The notes beneath the pieces were generated by a model, which was given only the letters and a program-made list of their open reading frames with translations, had not been told where the DNA came from and made no database searches. From positions 248,001-312,000 of the forward strand of contig NZ_BMVM01000002.1 in NCBI RefSeq assembly GCF_014650715.1: a stretch of 64,000 nucleotides of DNA, given 5' to 3'. This document shows, in pieces, positions 45,738 to 56,701 of the stretch. Both the position numbers and the translations under genes were made by a program. The stretch is from Streptomyces bluensis. GTDB taxonomy: Bacteria > Actinomycetota > Actinomycetes > Streptomycetales > Streptomycetaceae. The stretch's first letter is position 1; each line of letters starts with the position of its first letter.

Positions 45738-46523
45738 TCAACTCACCGATGACGCAGGGGCGGTGGGAACACTCACGTCGAAGTGCCGGGCACCGGGGGC
45801 GGCTTTCATCAGCGCGGTGAGCGTACGGGCCTTCGCGCGGCCCTGCTCGCGGCTGCCCCACGCGATGGTCCGGCCATCGGCCAACTCCAGTGAGATGGAG
45901 TCGTAGGAACGGACCTTGACGAACCGGGTGTCCCGGGCGACGGCGGCCGGAAGGTCACCGGCGACGCGGACCGCGGCCCGCATCAGCCGTTCGGTGCCGA
46001 AGCGGGGCAGGCCGGCGGATCGTGCGAGCTCCATTTCCAGCACCGGCACACCCTTCGGGGGTTCGGGAACCGTGGCGAATCGCACGCCCTTGGCGTCCAC
46101 TTCGGCGTACTTGCTCCCATTTCCAGAGTTTTCGACAATGAGAACCGGAGTGCGCTCGACCACTTTCAGGTCGATTCCGTGCGGCCAGTCACGGGCGACC
46201 TCAACCGAGTCAATTCGAGGCAGTTTCTGGCGCAATCGCGCCTCAATCGCATCGGTGTCGACGGAAATCAGGGGTGCTCCGAGGGGCACCTCGGCCGTCT
46301 CGTCCACCTCCGCCTGGGTAAGGACCCGCGTCCCCGAGACCGATACGCGCTCCAGCCGCAGCCATGAGGAGCCGTAGAGCACCCACGCGGTCGCCGCACC
46401 GAGCAACACCAGAGTGACGATAAGGATGATGAGCGTACGAGGGCCGGGGAGCTTCCTCAGGGGAGACGGGCCGGACCGGAGGTTCTCTGCTGCGCCGCGC
46501 TCGGCGGTAGTCGGTCCGGCCAC
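45738..46523 (-). CDS. ftsQ: Cell division protein FtsQ
   Basis: A 261-residue bitopic protein: cytoplasmic head, one transmembrane helix (about 32-52), then the POTRA domain (LRLERVSVSGTRVLTQAEVDETAEVPLGAPLISVD) and the FtsQ beta domain (VEVARDWPHGIDLKVVERTPVLIV). FtsQ links FtsZ-side and wall-synthesis proteins of the divisome. GTG 46523 was chosen from the position of the first charged residues; the frame is open upstream inside murG. Confidence 0.94.
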   Translation of the reverse strand: MAGPTTAERGAAENLRSGPSPLRKLPGPRTLIILIVTLVLLGAATAWVLYGSSWLRLERVSVSGTRVLTQAEVDETAEVPLGAPLISVDTDAIEARLRQKLPRIDSVEVARDWPHGIDLKVVERTPVLIVENSGNGSKYAEVDAKGVRFATVPEPPKGVPVLEMELARSAGLPRFGTERLMRAAVRVAGDLPAAVARDTRFVKVRSYDSISLELADGRTIAWGSREQGRAKARTLTALMKAAPGARHFDVSVPTAPASSVS

Positions 46524-46549
46524 TCTCCCCTGCCTTCTCTCACATGTGC

Positions 46550-47641
46550 CTAGCGGTGACGCGAGGCGATCGCCTCGTACACCATGCCGACGAGCAGTTC
46601 GTCGGCGTCCCGGCGGCCGAACTCGCTGGCGGCGCGGGACATCTCGAACAGCCGGTGCGGGTCGGCGAGCACGGGCAGGACGTTCTGCTGCACCCACTGG
46701 GGCGTGAGCTCCGCGTCGTCGACCAGCAGTCCGCCGCCGGCCTTGACCACCGGCTGGGCGTTCAGCCGCTGTTCGCCGTTGCCGATGGGCAGCGGGACGT
46801 ACGCGGCCGGAAGCCCGACGGCGGAGAGTTCGGCGACGGTCATCGCGCCCGCGCGGCAGAGCATCATGTCGGCCGCGGCGTACGCGAGGTCCATCCGGTC
46901 CAGGTACGGTACCGGGATGTAGGGCGGCATTCCCGGCATCTGGTGCACCTGCGGCAGTTCGTTCTTCGGGCCGACCGCGTGCAGGATCTGGATGCCGGCC
47001 TGCTGAAGGTACGGCGCGACCTGCTGGACCACCTCGTTGAGGCGCCGGGCGCCCTGCGAGCCGCCGGAGACGAGCAGCGTCGGCAGGGAGGGGTCGAGAC
47101 CGAAGGCGGCACGGGCCTCGGGGCGCATCCGGGCGCGGTCCAGGGTCGCGATGGAGCGGCGCAGCGGGATGCCGATGTAGCGGGCGTCCCGCAGCTTGCT
47201 GTCCGGGGTGGAGACGGCGACCTGGGCCGCGTAGCGCGAACCGATCTTGTTGGCCAGGCCCGGCCGGGCGTTGGCCTCGTGGACGACGATCGGTACACCG
47301 AGGCGCTTGGCGGCGAGGTAGCCGGGCAGGGCGACGTAGCCGCCGAAGCCGACGACGGCGTCCGCCTTGGTGCGCTCAAGGATCTGCTCGGCGGCCTTGA
47401 TCGTGCCGCGCAGCCGGCCGGGCACGGTGATCAGCTCGGGCGTGGGCTTGCGTGGCAGCGGCACGGCGGGGATCAGCGCGAGTTCGTAACCGCGCTCGGG
47501 CACCAGTCGGGTCTCAAGGCCGCGCTCCGTGCCCAGGGCCGTGATCCCGACGGTCGGGTCCTGCCTGCGCAGCGCGTCCGCGAGGGCGAGCGCGGGCTCG
47601 ATGTGACCGGCGGTTCCGCCACCGGCGAGGACGACATGCAC
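46550..47641 (-). CDS. murG: UDP-GlcNAc:lipid I N-acetylglucosaminyltransferase
   Basis: MurG adds GlcNAc to lipid I to make lipid II on the inner membrane face. The 363 residues show the first glycine loop GGGTAGHIEPALALADAL, VVGFGGYVALPG and HEANARPGLANK. The C-terminal donor domain has LLVSGGSQGARRLNEVV, CRAGAMTVAEL and GNGEQRLNAQ. It follows ftsW by 6 nt. Confidence 0.98.
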   Translation of the reverse strand: MHVVLAGGGTAGHIEPALALADALRRQDPTVGITALGTERGLETRLVPERGYELALIPAVPLPRKPTPELITVPGRLRGTIKAAEQILERTKADAVVGFGGYVALPGYLAAKRLGVPIVVHEANARPGLANKIGSRYAAQVAVSTPDSKLRDARYIGIPLRRSIATLDRARMRPEARAAFGLDPSLPTLLVSGGSQGARRLNEVVQQVAPYLQQAGIQILHAVGPKNELPQVHQMPGMPPYIPVPYLDRMDLAYAAADMMLCRAGAMTVAELSAVGLPAAYVPLPIGNGEQRLNAQPVVKAGGGLLVDDAELTPQWVQQNVLPVLADPHRLFEMSRAASEFGRRDADELLVGMVYEAIASRHR

Positions 47642-47647
47642 CGAAAT

Positions 47648-48988
47648 TCACCGCTCTCCGGACGAGCGCGCCGCCGAGGCGCGCCGTCGCATCGTGTTCT
47701 GTCTCCGAGGCCCCTTGGGGCCTCCAGCCCGCTTTCTACCAAAGCGAGGTTGCCGCATCGCAAGCGCCGCCCGCGCAGCGGGTTCTTCGCGCGCGAAGGC
47801 GATCAGCAACCCGATGGCGAACATGGTCGGCAGCAGGGCGGATCCCCCGTAGGAGAACAGCGGGAGGGGGACTCCGGCGATCGGCAGCAGACCGAGCACC
47901 GCACCGATGTTGATCACCGCCTGCGCGGTGATCCAGGTGGTCACGCCTCCCGCGGCATACCTCACGAAGGGGTCCTCCGTGCGTCCGGCCACGCGGATAC
48001 CCGCATAGCCTAGAGCCGCGAAGAGGGTGAGCACCGACAGCGTCCCCGCGAGGCCCAGTTCCTCACCGGTGACGGCGAAGATGAAGTCGGTGTGCGCTTC
48101 CGGCAGTTGGCCCCATTTCTCCACACTGGCGCCAAGGCCGGAACCGAAGAGTCCGCCCGAGGCCAGCGCGTAGATGCCGTGCGCGGCCTGCCAGCACTGG
48201 TCGACGTCGGTGGAGCCGAGACAGGTGAACCGCGCCATGCGGTTGTCGCTGGTCTTGATGAGGAGCACGCCGATCAGCGCGGCCACGGACAGCACGCCCA
48301 CGAAGAGCCGGGTGGGCGCTCCCGCCACCCAGAGCAGGCCGAACAGGATGGCCGTGAGGATGATCGCGGTCCCCATGTCGCCGCCCAGCATGATCAACCC
48401 GAGCAGCATGAACGTCACCGGGACGAGCGGCACCAGCATGTGCTTCCACTGCGTCAGCAGCCGCTTGTCCTGCTTGCGCGCGAGCAGGTCGGCGCCCCAC
48501 AGCACGAGCGCGAGCTTGCCGAACTCGCTGGGCTGGAGCTGGAAGGGGCCGCCGACGGAGATCCAGTTCTGGTTGCCGTTGACCGCCATCCCTATCCCCG
48601 GGATCTGGACCAGGATCATCAGGAAGACCGAGCCGGCCAGCATCGGGTACGCCAGCGCCCGGTGCAGCTTCACCGGCATCCGCGAGGCCAGGAACAGCAG
48701 CCCGGCCCCGATCGTCGCGGCCAGGAACTGCTTCCGGAAGAAGTACGACCCCGGCAGCGACAGCTGCAACGCCGTGATCTGCGAGGCCGAGTACACCATC
48801 ACCAGCCCCAGGACGGTGATCAGCAGACTGCCGCCCAGGATCAGGTAGTAGGCGGTGAGCGGCCGGTCCCAGGCCCGTCGGGCCCGCGTCACCAGCCGCC
48901 GTACGGGGTTGTCGCGCGGGGGGCGGGCGACGGGCGGCCGGCGGGTGACGCGCGGGAGAGGAGGACGGCCGGTACGGCTACTGACCAT
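47648..48988 (-). CDS. ftsW: Septal peptidoglycan glycosyltransferase FtsW
   Basis: A SEDS-family polymerase with about ten transmembrane helices, partner of FtsI. Signature segments are VMVYSASQI, PSEFGKLALVLWGA (including the GPFQLQPSEF motif), GGDMGTAIIL, EKWGQLPEAHTDFIFAVTGEELG with the catalytic aspartate, and GVPLPLFSYGGSALL. ATG 48988 gives 446 residues; an in-frame GTG at 49012 would add eight, and neither has a strong SD. The C-terminal tail is very basic (RQPRFGRKRAGGPKGPRRQ). Confidence 0.96.
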   Translation of the reverse strand: MVSSRTGRPPLPRVTRRPPVARPPRDNPVRRLVTRARRAWDRPLTAYYLILGGSLLITVLGLVMVYSASQITALQLSLPGSYFFRKQFLAATIGAGLLFLASRMPVKLHRALAYPMLAGSVFLMILVQIPGIGMAVNGNQNWISVGGPFQLQPSEFGKLALVLWGADLLARKQDKRLLTQWKHMLVPLVPVTFMLLGLIMLGGDMGTAIILTAILFGLLWVAGAPTRLFVGVLSVAALIGVLLIKTSDNRMARFTCLGSTDVDQCWQAAHGIYALASGGLFGSGLGASVEKWGQLPEAHTDFIFAVTGEELGLAGTLSVLTLFAALGYAGIRVAGRTEDPFVRYAAGGVTTWITAQAVINIGAVLGLLPIAGVPLPLFSYGGSALLPTMFAIGLLIAFAREEPAARAALAMRQPRFGRKRAGGPKGPRRQNTMRRRASAARSSGER

Positions 48989-49106
48989 CGGGGACCCCCA
49001 GCGCCGTACCACCGGCGGACGGCCGCCGACGAAACTCCCGCCACATCCGTGTCACGCGTACCCTCCAGGTTCGCCCGGCTCCGCCGCCAGGCAAGGCGGA
49101 CCCGGG

Positions 49107-50549
49107 TCAGCCGTCGCCAGACCGCAGTTCGCGGACGGCCTCCGCGAACGCGTCCCCGCGCTTGTTGTAGTTGACGAACATGTCCATGGAGGCACAGGCA
49201 GGAGCCAGCAGCACCGTGTCGCCCGCTCGCGCGAGCGCGCGCGCCTCCTGGACGGCCGCGAGCATCGCCCCAGTGTCGGTCCGGTCGAGGTCCACGACGG
49301 GCACCTCGGGCGCGTGTCGCGCGAGCGCTTCCCGGATCAGGCCGCGGTCGGCACCGATCAGCACGGCACCGCGAAGCCGCTGTGCCGACTTGGCGACCAG
49401 TTCGTCGAAGGTCGCTCCCTTGGCCAGGCCGCCGGCGATCCACACGATCGACTCGTACGCGGCCAAGGAGGCTTCCGCCGCATGCGTGTTGGTGGCCTTG
49501 GAGTCGTCCACGTACGCGACCTGGTCCACGTCCGCCACGTGCTCGATGCGGTGCGCGTCCGGCCGGAAGGCCCGCAGACCGTCCCGTACGGCCTTGGCGG
49601 GCACTCCGAAGGCGCGGGCGAGGGCCGCGGCGGCGAGGGCGTTGGCGATGTTGTGCGGGGCGGGCGGGTTGACGTCCGCGACCTCGGCGAGCTCCTGGGC
49701 GTTCTTCTGCCGGTCCTCGACGAAGGCGCGGTCGACGAGGATGCCCTCCACGACGCCGAGTTGGGACGGCCCGGGCGTGCCCAGCGTGAAGCCGATGGCC
49801 CGGCAGCCCTCCTCGACGTCCGCCTCGCGCACCAGGTCCTCGGTGGCCTTGTCGGCGACGTTGTACACGCACGCGACACGATTGCCCTCGTAGATACGGC
49901 CCTTGTCGGCGGCGTACGCCTCCATGGAGCCGTGCCAGTCGAGGTGGTCGGGGGCGAGGTTGAGGACGGCGGCGGAGTGGGCGCGCAGGGAGGGCGCCCA
50001 GTGGAGCTGGTAGCTCGACAGCTCCACCGCCAGTACGTCGAGATCGCTGTAGGCCTCCTCCCCCAGCACGATGTCGATGATCGGCGTGCCGATGTTGCCG
50101 ACCGCGGCCGTGCGCAGGCCCGCGGCGCGCAGGATCGAGGCGAGCATCCGGGTGGTGGTCGTCTTGCCGTTGGTGCCGGTGACGGCCAGCCACGGGGGCG
50201 CGTCGGGGCCGCGGAGCCGCCAGGCGATCTCCACGTCGCCGACGACGTCCACGCCCGCCTCGGCGGCCGCGGCGAAGAGCGGGGAGGTGGGCTTCCAGCC
50301 GGGCGAGGTGACGACCAGGTCGGTGCCCTCGGGGAGGGTGTCGCCGTCGCCGAGCCGCACCCGGACGCCTTCGAGGGAGCTTTCGAGGGCGGCGGCCTTC
50401 TCCCGGAGCACCTCCGAGTCGCCGCCGTCCACCACGACGACGGACGCGCCGAGGCCGGCCAGGGCGCGGGCGGCGCTGATGCCGCTCACTCCGAGGCCGG
50501 CGACGGTGATGTGCATGCCCTGCCAGGACATGCCCTCCGGGGACGTCAC
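49107..50549 (-). CDS. murD: UDP-MurNAc-L-alanine:D-glutamate ligase
   Basis: MurD adds D-glutamate to the growing stem peptide in the cytoplasm. The 480 residues include the N-terminal UDP-binding [17 protein letters not shown], the ATP loop [42 protein letters not shown] (with the carbamate lysine), and [20 protein letters not shown] 50549 overlaps the mraY stop as GTGA. Confidence 0.97.
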   Translation of the reverse strand: MTSPEGMSWQGMHITVAGLGVSGISAARALAGLGASVVVVDGGDSEVLREKAAALESSLEGVRVRLGDGDTLPEGTDLVVTSPGWKPTSPLFAAAAEAGVDVVGDVEIAWRLRGPDAPPWLAVTGTNGKTTTTRMLASILRAAGLRTAAVGNIGTPIIDIVLGEEAYSDLDVLAVELSSYQLHWAPSLRAHSAAVLNLAPDHLDWHGSMEAYAADKGRIYEGNRVACVYNVADKATEDLVREADVEEGCRAIGFTLGTPGPSQLGVVEGILVDRAFVEDRQKNAQELAEVADVNPPAPHNIANALAAAALARAFGVPAKAVRDGLRAFRPDAHRIEHVADVDQVAYVDDSKATNTHAAEASLAAYESIVWIAGGLAKGATFDELVAKSAQRLRGAVLIGADRGLIREALARHAPEVPVVDLDRTDTGAMLAAVQEARALARAGDTVLLAPACASMDMFVNYNKRGDAFAEAVRELRSGDG

Positions 50550-51637
50550 TTGTCGGCCGCCCATCCCGCGTAGAAGATGCCGAGTCCGACAATCACACAG
50601 ATGCCCTGGATGATCCAGAAGCGGACCACGACAAGGACCTCGGACCACCCCTTGAGTTCGAAGTGGTGCTGGAGCGGGGCCATCCGGAAGACGCGCTTTC
50701 CGGTGAGGCGGAAGGAGCCGACCTGGATGACGACCGACATCGTGATGAGGACGAACAGGCCGCCGAGCAGCGCGAGCAGCAGCTCGGTGCGGGAGCAGAT
50801 CGCGAGACCCGCGAGCGCGCCGCCGAGGGCCAGCGAACCGGTGTCGCCCATGAAGATCTTGGCGGGAGAGGTGTTCCACCACAGGAAGCCGAGACAGGAG
50901 CCCATGAGGGCGGCGGCGACGACGGCGAGGTCGAGGGGATCTCGTACCTCGTAACAGGCTTGCGGGTTGATCAGCGTGGCCGCGTTGGCGCAGGCCTCCT
51001 GGAACTGCCAGACGCCGATGAACGTGTACGCGCCGAAGACCAGCACGGAGGCTCCGGTGGCGAGACCGTCCAGACCGTCGGTCAGGTTCACGCCGTTGGA
51101 CATGGCGAGGATCATGAACAGCGCCCAGATCACGAACAGCACCGGGCCGATGGACCAGCCGAAGTCCTGGACGAAGGAGAGCTTCGTGGAGGCCGGGGTG
51201 TTGCCGCGGCTGTCCGGGAACTGCAGCGCGAGGACGGCGAACGCGATGCCGCCGATCAGCTGGCCGGCCATCTTGGCCTTGGCTCTGAGGCCCAGCGACC
51301 GGCGCTTGACGATCTTGATGTAGTCGTCGAGGAAGCCGACGAGCCCCATCCCCGCCATCAGGGAGAGCACCAGCACACCCGAGAAGGTCGGGGGCGGTGT
51401 CTCCGTGTCGCTCATGCCCGTGAAGACCTTGGACAGGAAGTAGGCGGCGATCGTCGCCAGGATGAAGGCGATGCCACCCATCGTCGGCGTACCGCGCTTG
51501 CTGTGGTGCTCGCGCGGGCCGTCGTCACGGATGTACTGGCCGTAGCCCTTGCGGGCGAGCAGCTTGATCAGCAGCGGAGTGCCGATCAGCGTCAGGAACA
51601 GGCCGATGACTCCTGCGAACAGGATCTGCTTCATCAT
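50546..51637 (-). CDS. mraY: Phospho-MurNAc-pentapeptide translocase
   Basis: MraY transfers phospho-MurNAc-pentapeptide to undecaprenyl phosphate, making lipid I. The 363 residues have about ten helices and the conserved loops [25 protein letters not shown] (the DD pair, Mg binding), [14 protein letters not shown] and the C-terminal [10 protein letters not shown]. It starts with two consecutive ATG codons overlapping the murF stop. Confidence 0.98.
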   Translation of the reverse strand: MMKQILFAGVIGLFLTLIGTPLLIKLLARKGYGQYIRDDGPREHHSKRGTPTMGGIAFILATIAAYFLSKVFTGMSDTETPPPTFSGVLVLSLMAGMGLVGFLDDYIKIVKRRSLGLRAKAKMAGQLIGGIAFAVLALQFPDSRGNTPASTKLSFVQDFGWSIGPVLFVIWALFMILAMSNGVNLTDGLDGLATGASVLVFGAYTFIGVWQFQEACANAATLINPQACYEVRDPLDLAVVAAALMGSCLGFLWWNTSPAKIFMGDTGSLALGGALAGLAICSRTELLLALLGGLFVLITMSVVIQVGSFRLTGKRVFRMAPLQHHFELKGWSEVLVVVRFWIIQGICVIVGLGIFYAGWAADK

Positions 51638-53040
51638 CGGGCGGCAACCTCACCCTCGACACCGCTGTCCAGCAGCGCCTGCGCCACACTCTCCAGCCCG
51701 ACCGACCGGGACGCCTTCACGAGTACGACGTCTCCCGGGCGCAACTCGCTGCGCAACAGGTCGACCGCCGCCTGTGCGTCGGACACGTGCACCGACTCCT
51801 CACCCCACGAACCCTCGTTATATGCGCCCAGTTGCAGCCAGGACGCTTCCCTGCCCCCGACCGCGACGAGCTTGCTGACGTTGAGCCGGACGGCGAGCCG
51901 TCCGACCGCGTCGTGCTCGGCGAGCGCCTCGCCCCCGAGCTCGGCCATCTTGCCGAGCACCGCCCACGTGCGACGCCCGTTTCCCATCGCGGCGAGCGCG
52001 CGCAGAGCGGCCCTCATGGACTCGGGGTTCGCGTTGTAGGCGTCGTTGACGATGGTCACGCCGTCAGGGCGCTCGGTGACCTCCATCCGCCAGCGGGAGA
52101 GGGAGCCTGCCTCGGAGAGCGCGGTGGCGATCTCTTCCGCGGACATGCCCAGCTCATGGGCGACGGCGGCCGCGGCGAGCGCGTTCGACACGTGGTGCTC
52201 ACCGTACAGGCGCATGGTCACATCGCTTGCACCGGAGGGTGTGTGAAGGCGGAAGGCGGGCTGTCCGCTGTCCGTGAGTCGCACGTTCTCGGCGCGTACG
52301 TCCGCTTCGCCGGACTCTCCGAAAAGGAGCACCTTCGCCTTCGTACGGGACGCCATGGCGCGTACGAGGGGGTCGTCGGCGTTCAGGATCGCGGCACCCT
52401 CTTCGGGCAGCGCCTCGACCAGCTCGCCCTTGGCGAGGGCGATCTGCTCGCGGCCGCCGAACTCGCCGATGTGGGCGCTGCCGACGTTGAGGACGAGCCC
52501 GATCTTCGGCGGGGTCAGGCCGGCGAGGTACCGGATGTGGCCGATTCCACGGGCTCCCATCTCCAGGACGAGGAACCTCGTCTCCTCGGTGGCGCCGAGC
52601 GCGGTGAGGGGCAGCCCGATCTCGTTGTTGAGCGAGCCGGGCGTCCACACGGTGGGCGCCTTGCGCTGGAGCACCTGCGCGATGAGGTCCTTGGTGCTGG
52701 TCTTGCCCGCGGAGCCGGTCAGGGCCACGAGGGTCGTGCCGAGCTTGGCGACGACATGGCGTGCGAGGGCACCGAGGGCCGTCTGGACGTCCTCGACGAC
52801 GATCGCGGGGACACCGACGGGGCGGGACGCCAGCACGGCGACGGCGCCCGTCTCGACGACCTGCCGGGCGAAGTCGTGGCCGTCCACGCGCTCACCGACG
52901 AACGCGACGAACAGGCTGCCTGGGCCCGCCTCGCGGGAGTCCCTGACGACGGGTCCGGTGACCCGGACCGACGGGTCCGGTATGTCGTACGTCTGCCCGC
53001 CGACGACTTCTGCGATCTCGGCGAGAGAGAGGGCGATCAC
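51634..53040 (-). CDS. murF: UDP-MurNAc-tripeptide:D-Ala-D-Ala ligase
   Basis: MurF adds D-Ala-D-Ala to finish the pentapeptide. The 468 residues contain [24 protein letters not shown], the ATP loop [46 protein letters not shown] and [15 protein letters not shown] 53040 is 4 nt after the murE stop; the upstream extension lies within murE. Confidence 0.97.
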   Translation of the reverse strand: MIALSLAEIAEVVGGQTYDIPDPSVRVTGPVVRDSREAGPGSLFVAFVGERVDGHDFARQVVETGAVAVLASRPVGVPAIVVEDVQTALGALARHVVAKLGTTLVALTGSAGKTSTKDLIAQVLQRKAPTVWTPGSLNNEIGLPLTALGATEETRFLVLEMGARGIGHIRYLAGLTPPKIGLVLNVGSAHIGEFGGREQIALAKGELVEALPEEGAAILNADDPLVRAMASRTKAKVLLFGESGEADVRAENVRLTDSGQPAFRLHTPSGASDVTMRLYGEHHVSNALAAAAVAHELGMSAEEIATALSEAGSLSRWRMEVTERPDGVTIVNDAYNANPESMRAALRALAAMGNGRRTWAVLGKMAELGGEALAEHDAVGRLAVRLNVSKLVAVGGREASWLQLGAYNEGSWGEESVHVSDAQAAVDLLRSELRPGDVVLVKASRSVGLESVAQALLDSGVEGEVAAR

Positions 53041-53044
53041 AAGT

Positions 53045-54709
53045 TCATCCCTGGGTCTGCTGGATAGCTTCGCGAAGCACCTGGCGGTCGTCGAAGGGAC
53101 GCACCACCCCGGCGATGTCCTGTCCCTGCTCGTGGCCCTTGCCGGCGACCAGCACGGTGTCCCCCGGCTGTGCGCGGGCCACGGCTGCGGCGATCGCGGC
53201 GGCCCGGTCCTCGAAGACCTGGACCTCACCGCGCTCGTGCGCCGGTACGGACGCCGCGCCCTCAAGCATGGTCGCGAGGATCGCGAGGGGGTCCTCGGAG
53301 CGCGGGTTGTCGGAGGTCAGTACGGCGGTGTCGGCGAGCCGGGCGGCGGCGGCACCCATGGGGCCGCGCTTGGTCGTGTCCCGGTCGCCGCCGCAGCCGA
53401 GCACGATGTGCACCTTGCCCTCGGTGACCTTGCGGAGCGCTTTGAGGACCGATTCGACCGCGTCCGTCTTGTGTGCGTAGTCGACGACCGCGAGGTACGG
53501 CTGCCCGGCGTCCACGCGCTCCAGGCGGCCCGGTACGCCCGGCACGGCGGCGATACCGTCGGCGGCGGTCTGGGGGTCGAGGCCGGCGGCGGCGAGGGCG
53601 ACGATCGCGGCGAGCGTGTTGGCGACGTTGAAGGGGCCCGGCAGCGGCGACTTCGCGGCGATCCGCTCGTCCTTCGGGCCGATCACGGTGAACGTCGAGT
53701 CCATCGGGCCGACGGTGACGTCCTCGGCGCGCCAGTCGGCGTCGGGGTGCCCCTCGGCGGAGAAGGTGACGACGGGGACGGTGGCCTCCTTGACCAGCCG
53801 GCGGCCGTATTCGTCGTCGACGTTGATCACTCCGAGCCTGCTGCGTTTCGGCGTGAACAGCTGCGCCTTGGCCCCGAAGTAGTCCTCCATGCCGGAGTGG
53901 AACTCCATGTGTTCGGGGCTGAGGTTGGTGAAGACGCCGATGTCGAAGACACAGCCGTCGACCCGGCCGAGGACCAGCGCGTGGCTGGAGACCTCCATGG
54001 TCACCGCCTCGACGCCGCGCTCGCGCATGACCGCGAACAGGGCCTGGAGATCGGTGGCCTCCGGGGTGGTCCGCTCGGACTTGATGCGCTCGTCACCGAT
54101 GCGCATCTCGACGGTGCCGATCAGCCCGGTGCTGCGGACGGCCTTCAGGCCGCCCTCCACCAGGTACGCGGTCGTGGTCTTGCCGGAGGTCCCCGTGATG
54201 CCGATCTGGAGCAGGTCGTGCCCCGGGTGGCCGTAGATCGTGGCCGCCAGCTCACCCATCCGTCCCCGCGGGTCGTCGACGACGAGCACCGGCAGGCCGG
54301 TGGCGGCGGCGCGCTCGGCCCCCGTCGGGTCGGTGAGCACGGCGGCGGCGCCGAGGCCGGCCGCCTGGGTCACGAAGTCGGCGCCGTGGAGACGGGCGCC
54401 GGGCAGGGCGGCGTACAGATCGCCGGGGCGCACGGCGCGCGAGTCGTGGGTGATGCCCGTGACCTCGACGGCGTTCTCCGGGGTCTCCGGCTGCACGGCC
54501 CCCAGCAGGCCGGCGAGCTCCGCGAGGGGTGTGGCGGAGACCCGCGTCGGCCGCGGCGGTCCCGGATAGGTCACGGGAACACCCTTCTGGGTGGTTTGGG
54601 ACTGATCAGCGTGTGGCACGGCGGTGAGCGTACCGGGCTCACCCCCGCCAGAGCGAAGCGAGGGACGGGGTGGGGTCTGGTTCCCGGGGTCGGGGGTGAT
54701 CATCGTCAC
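53045..54709 (-). CDS. murE: UDP-MurNAc-dipeptide:meso-diaminopimelate or LL-DAP ligase
   Basis: MurE adds the third amino acid. The 554 residues carry a 45-residue extra N-terminal stretch, then DSRAVRPGDLYAALPG, ATP loop ITGTSGKTTTAYLVEGGL, TTPEATDLQ, MEVSSHALVLGRVDG, NLSPEHMEFHSGMEDY and VVDYAHKTDAVESVL. The TSDNPRSEDP segment has the DNPR box used for diaminopimelate; Streptomyces walls use LL-DAP. The start is GTG 54709 (AGGAA upstream) or ATG 54703. Confidence 0.97.
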   Translation of the reverse strand: MTMITPDPGNQTPPRPSLRSGGGEPGTLTAVPHADQSQTTQKGVPVTYPGPPRPTRVSATPLAELAGLLGAVQPETPENAVEVTGITHDSRAVRPGDLYAALPGARLHGADFVTQAAGLGAAAVLTDPTGAERAAATGLPVLVVDDPRGRMGELAATIYGHPGHDLLQIGITGTSGKTTTAYLVEGGLKAVRSTGLIGTVEMRIGDERIKSERTTPEATDLQALFAVMRERGVEAVTMEVSSHALVLGRVDGCVFDIGVFTNLSPEHMEFHSGMEDYFGAKAQLFTPKRSRLGVINVDDEYGRRLVKEATVPVVTFSAEGHPDADWRAEDVTVGPMDSTFTVIGPKDERIAAKSPLPGPFNVANTLAAIVALAAAGLDPQTAADGIAAVPGVPGRLERVDAGQPYLAVVDYAHKTDAVESVLKALRKVTEGKVHIVLGCGGDRDTTKRGPMGAAAARLADTAVLTSDNPRSEDPLAILATMLEGAASVPAHERGEVQVFEDRAAAIAAAVARAQPGDTVLVAGKGHEQGQDIAGVVRPFDDRQVLREAIQQTQG

Positions 54710-54745
54710 GAGCTGGTTCCTGGTCGGTCTTTCCGGTGGTGCTGA

Positions 54746-56701
54746 TCAGGGCTTGAACGCGACGGGCAGGTTCGCGGCCTTCGCACCGGTGGGCGGGATC
54801 TGGAGGGTCTTCAGGGCGAACTCCATGACCTCCTTGTAGATGGGTCCGCAGATCTGGCCGCCGAAGTAGCCGCCCTTGGTGGCGTTCTGGATCGCGCAGT
54901 AGACGGTGATCCGCGGGTTGTCGGCGGGCGCGAATCCGGCGAACGACGACGTGTAGCCGCGGTACCGCCCGGTGGCCGGATCCACGCGGTTGGCCGTACC
55001 CGTCTTGCCCGCGACCCGGTAGCCGGGGATGCGCGCCTTGGTGCCGGTCCCCTCGACGTCGTCGACGACCGACTCCAGCATTCTGGCGAGGGTCTTCGCC
55101 GTCTTCTCGCTCACGACCCGCGTCTCCTTGGGCTTGGGGGCGGGTGTGAAACGTCCGTCGGGTCCCTTGCTGCCCCGTACGAGCGTGGGCTCGATCCGTA
55201 CGCCGCCGTTGGCGATCGTCGAGTAGACCGACGCCGCCTGCATCGCGTTGATGGACATGCCCTGGCCGAAAGGGATCGTGTACTGCTGTGAGGTGGACCA
55301 GGTGTCCGGCGGCGCGAGGATGCCCTTCGTCTCGCCGGGGAAGCCGAGGCCGCTGTAGCTGCCGAGGCCGAACTTCCGCAGGTACGAGTAGAGGACCTGG
55401 TTGGCCTGCTTCTGGGTCTCTCCCAGCTGGCCGGTGGCCAGGATGGTGCCGATGTTGCTGGACTTGGCGAGCACGCCGTTGAGGGTGAGGTACCAGGTCG
55501 GGTGGTCGACGTCGTCCTTGAAGAGGCGGTCGCCGCGGTGCAGCCGGTTGGGCACGGTGACGTGTGTCAGCGGGGTGGCGGCGTTCTCCTCCAGGACGGC
55601 GGCCATCGACATGACCTTGGCCGTGGAGCCGGGCTCGTAGGCGTCCTGGAGGGCCGCGTTGCCCAGGGCGTCGCCGTTCGCCTTCGAGAGGTCGTTCGGG
55701 TCGAAGCCGGGCGCGTTGGCCAGGGCGAGGATCTCTCCGGTCCGGGTGTCCTGGACGATCACGTAGCCGCGGTCGGCCTTGGACTTCTTCACCTGCTCGG
55801 TGATGGCGTTCTGGGCGGCCCACTGGATGTCGCGGTCGATGGTGAGCTCGATGTCGGAGCCCGGCACGGCGGGTGTCTCGGTGGCGCTCACCGTGGGCAC
55901 CTGGCGGCCGCCGGACTGGGCGTAGCGGATCTCGCCGTTCTTGCCGGCGAGTTCCTTCTCCAGCTTCCGCTCGACCCCGCCGCCGCCCTCGCCCTCGGAG
56001 TTGACCCAGCCCAGTATCCCGGCGGCGAGGCCGCCGTTCGGGTACACGCGCTTGCTGCTGGGGTCCTGGAAGACGCCCGCGAGGACATTGGCCGTGCCGG
56101 GGTCCGTCCCGGCCTTCTTCGCGAGCGCCGTCTTCAGGTCCCTGATCTGTTTCCAGACCTCGGGCATCTGACGGCGGGCGAGCAGCACGTACCGGGTGTT
56201 CTTCGCCTTGAGCTTCGCGGCGATCGCCTCCTCGTCCTGGCCGAGGATCGGCGCGAGGAGCGCGGCAGCCTGCTCGGGGGCGTCGGCGATCTTCGTCTGC
56301 TCACGGGTGAACAGCGTCGGGTCGGCCGTGATGTCGTTCGCGTCGACGCTGATCGCCAGGGCGACGCCGTCGCGGTCGGTGATCTCGCCGCGCTCGGCCG
56401 CCAGGACGTGTCCCACATACCGGTCCCGCTCGGCCCTGGCCGTGTACTCGCCGGCATCGACGGCCTGCACCTGGAGCAGCCGTACGACGAAGGCGATCAA
56501 CACCAGGGTCAGGGCGAGGCTCACCATGCGCAGGCGCGGCCGGGGGCTGCCGAGCCGAAGGGCCTTGGGGCCGGCGGGCCGGGCCGCGGCCGGGCGGCGG
56601 GCGGGGCGGGCGCCGGGACGGCGCTGGTTGCCCGGGCGTACGGGCCCGGCGGGGGCGGGCACGCGGCGGCGCGGCGGTTCCCTGTCGGACACTTCCGTCA
56701 C
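54746..56701 (-). CDS. ftsI: Septal penicillin-binding protein FtsI (PBP3 class)
   Basis: A 651-residue class B PBP: basic, proline-rich cytoplasmic head (1-55), one transmembrane helix (about 58-78), the pedestal domain starting AAERGEITDRDGVALA, and the transpeptidase domain. The active-site motifs are STAK (Ser 359), SSN (414) and KTG (566). It cross-links septal peptidoglycan together with FtsW. The GTG start overlaps the ftsL stop as GTGA. Confidence 0.97.
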   Translation of the reverse strand: MTEVSDREPPRRRVPAPAGPVRPGNQRRPGARPARRPAAARPAGPKALRLGSPRPRLRMVSLALTLVLIAFVVRLLQVQAVDAGEYTARAERDRYVGHVLAAERGEITDRDGVALAISVDANDITADPTLFTREQTKIADAPEQAAALLAPILGQDEEAIAAKLKAKNTRYVLLARRQMPEVWKQIRDLKTALAKKAGTDPGTANVLAGVFQDPSSKRVYPNGGLAAGILGWVNSEGEGGGGVERKLEKELAGKNGEIRYAQSGGRQVPTVSATETPAVPGSDIELTIDRDIQWAAQNAITEQVKKSKADRGYVIVQDTRTGEILALANAPGFDPNDLSKANGDALGNAALQDAYEPGSTAKVMSMAAVLEENAATPLTHVTVPNRLHRGDRLFKDDVDHPTWYLTLNGVLAKSSNIGTILATGQLGETQKQANQVLYSYLRKFGLGSYSGLGFPGETKGILAPPDTWSTSQQYTIPFGQGMSINAMQAASVYSTIANGGVRIEPTLVRGSKGPDGRFTPAPKPKETRVVSEKTAKTLARMLESVVDDVEGTGTKARIPGYRVAGKTGTANRVDPATGRYRGYTSSFAGFAPADNPRITVYCAIQNATKGGYFGGQICGPIYKEVMEFALKTLQIPPTGAKAANLPVAFKP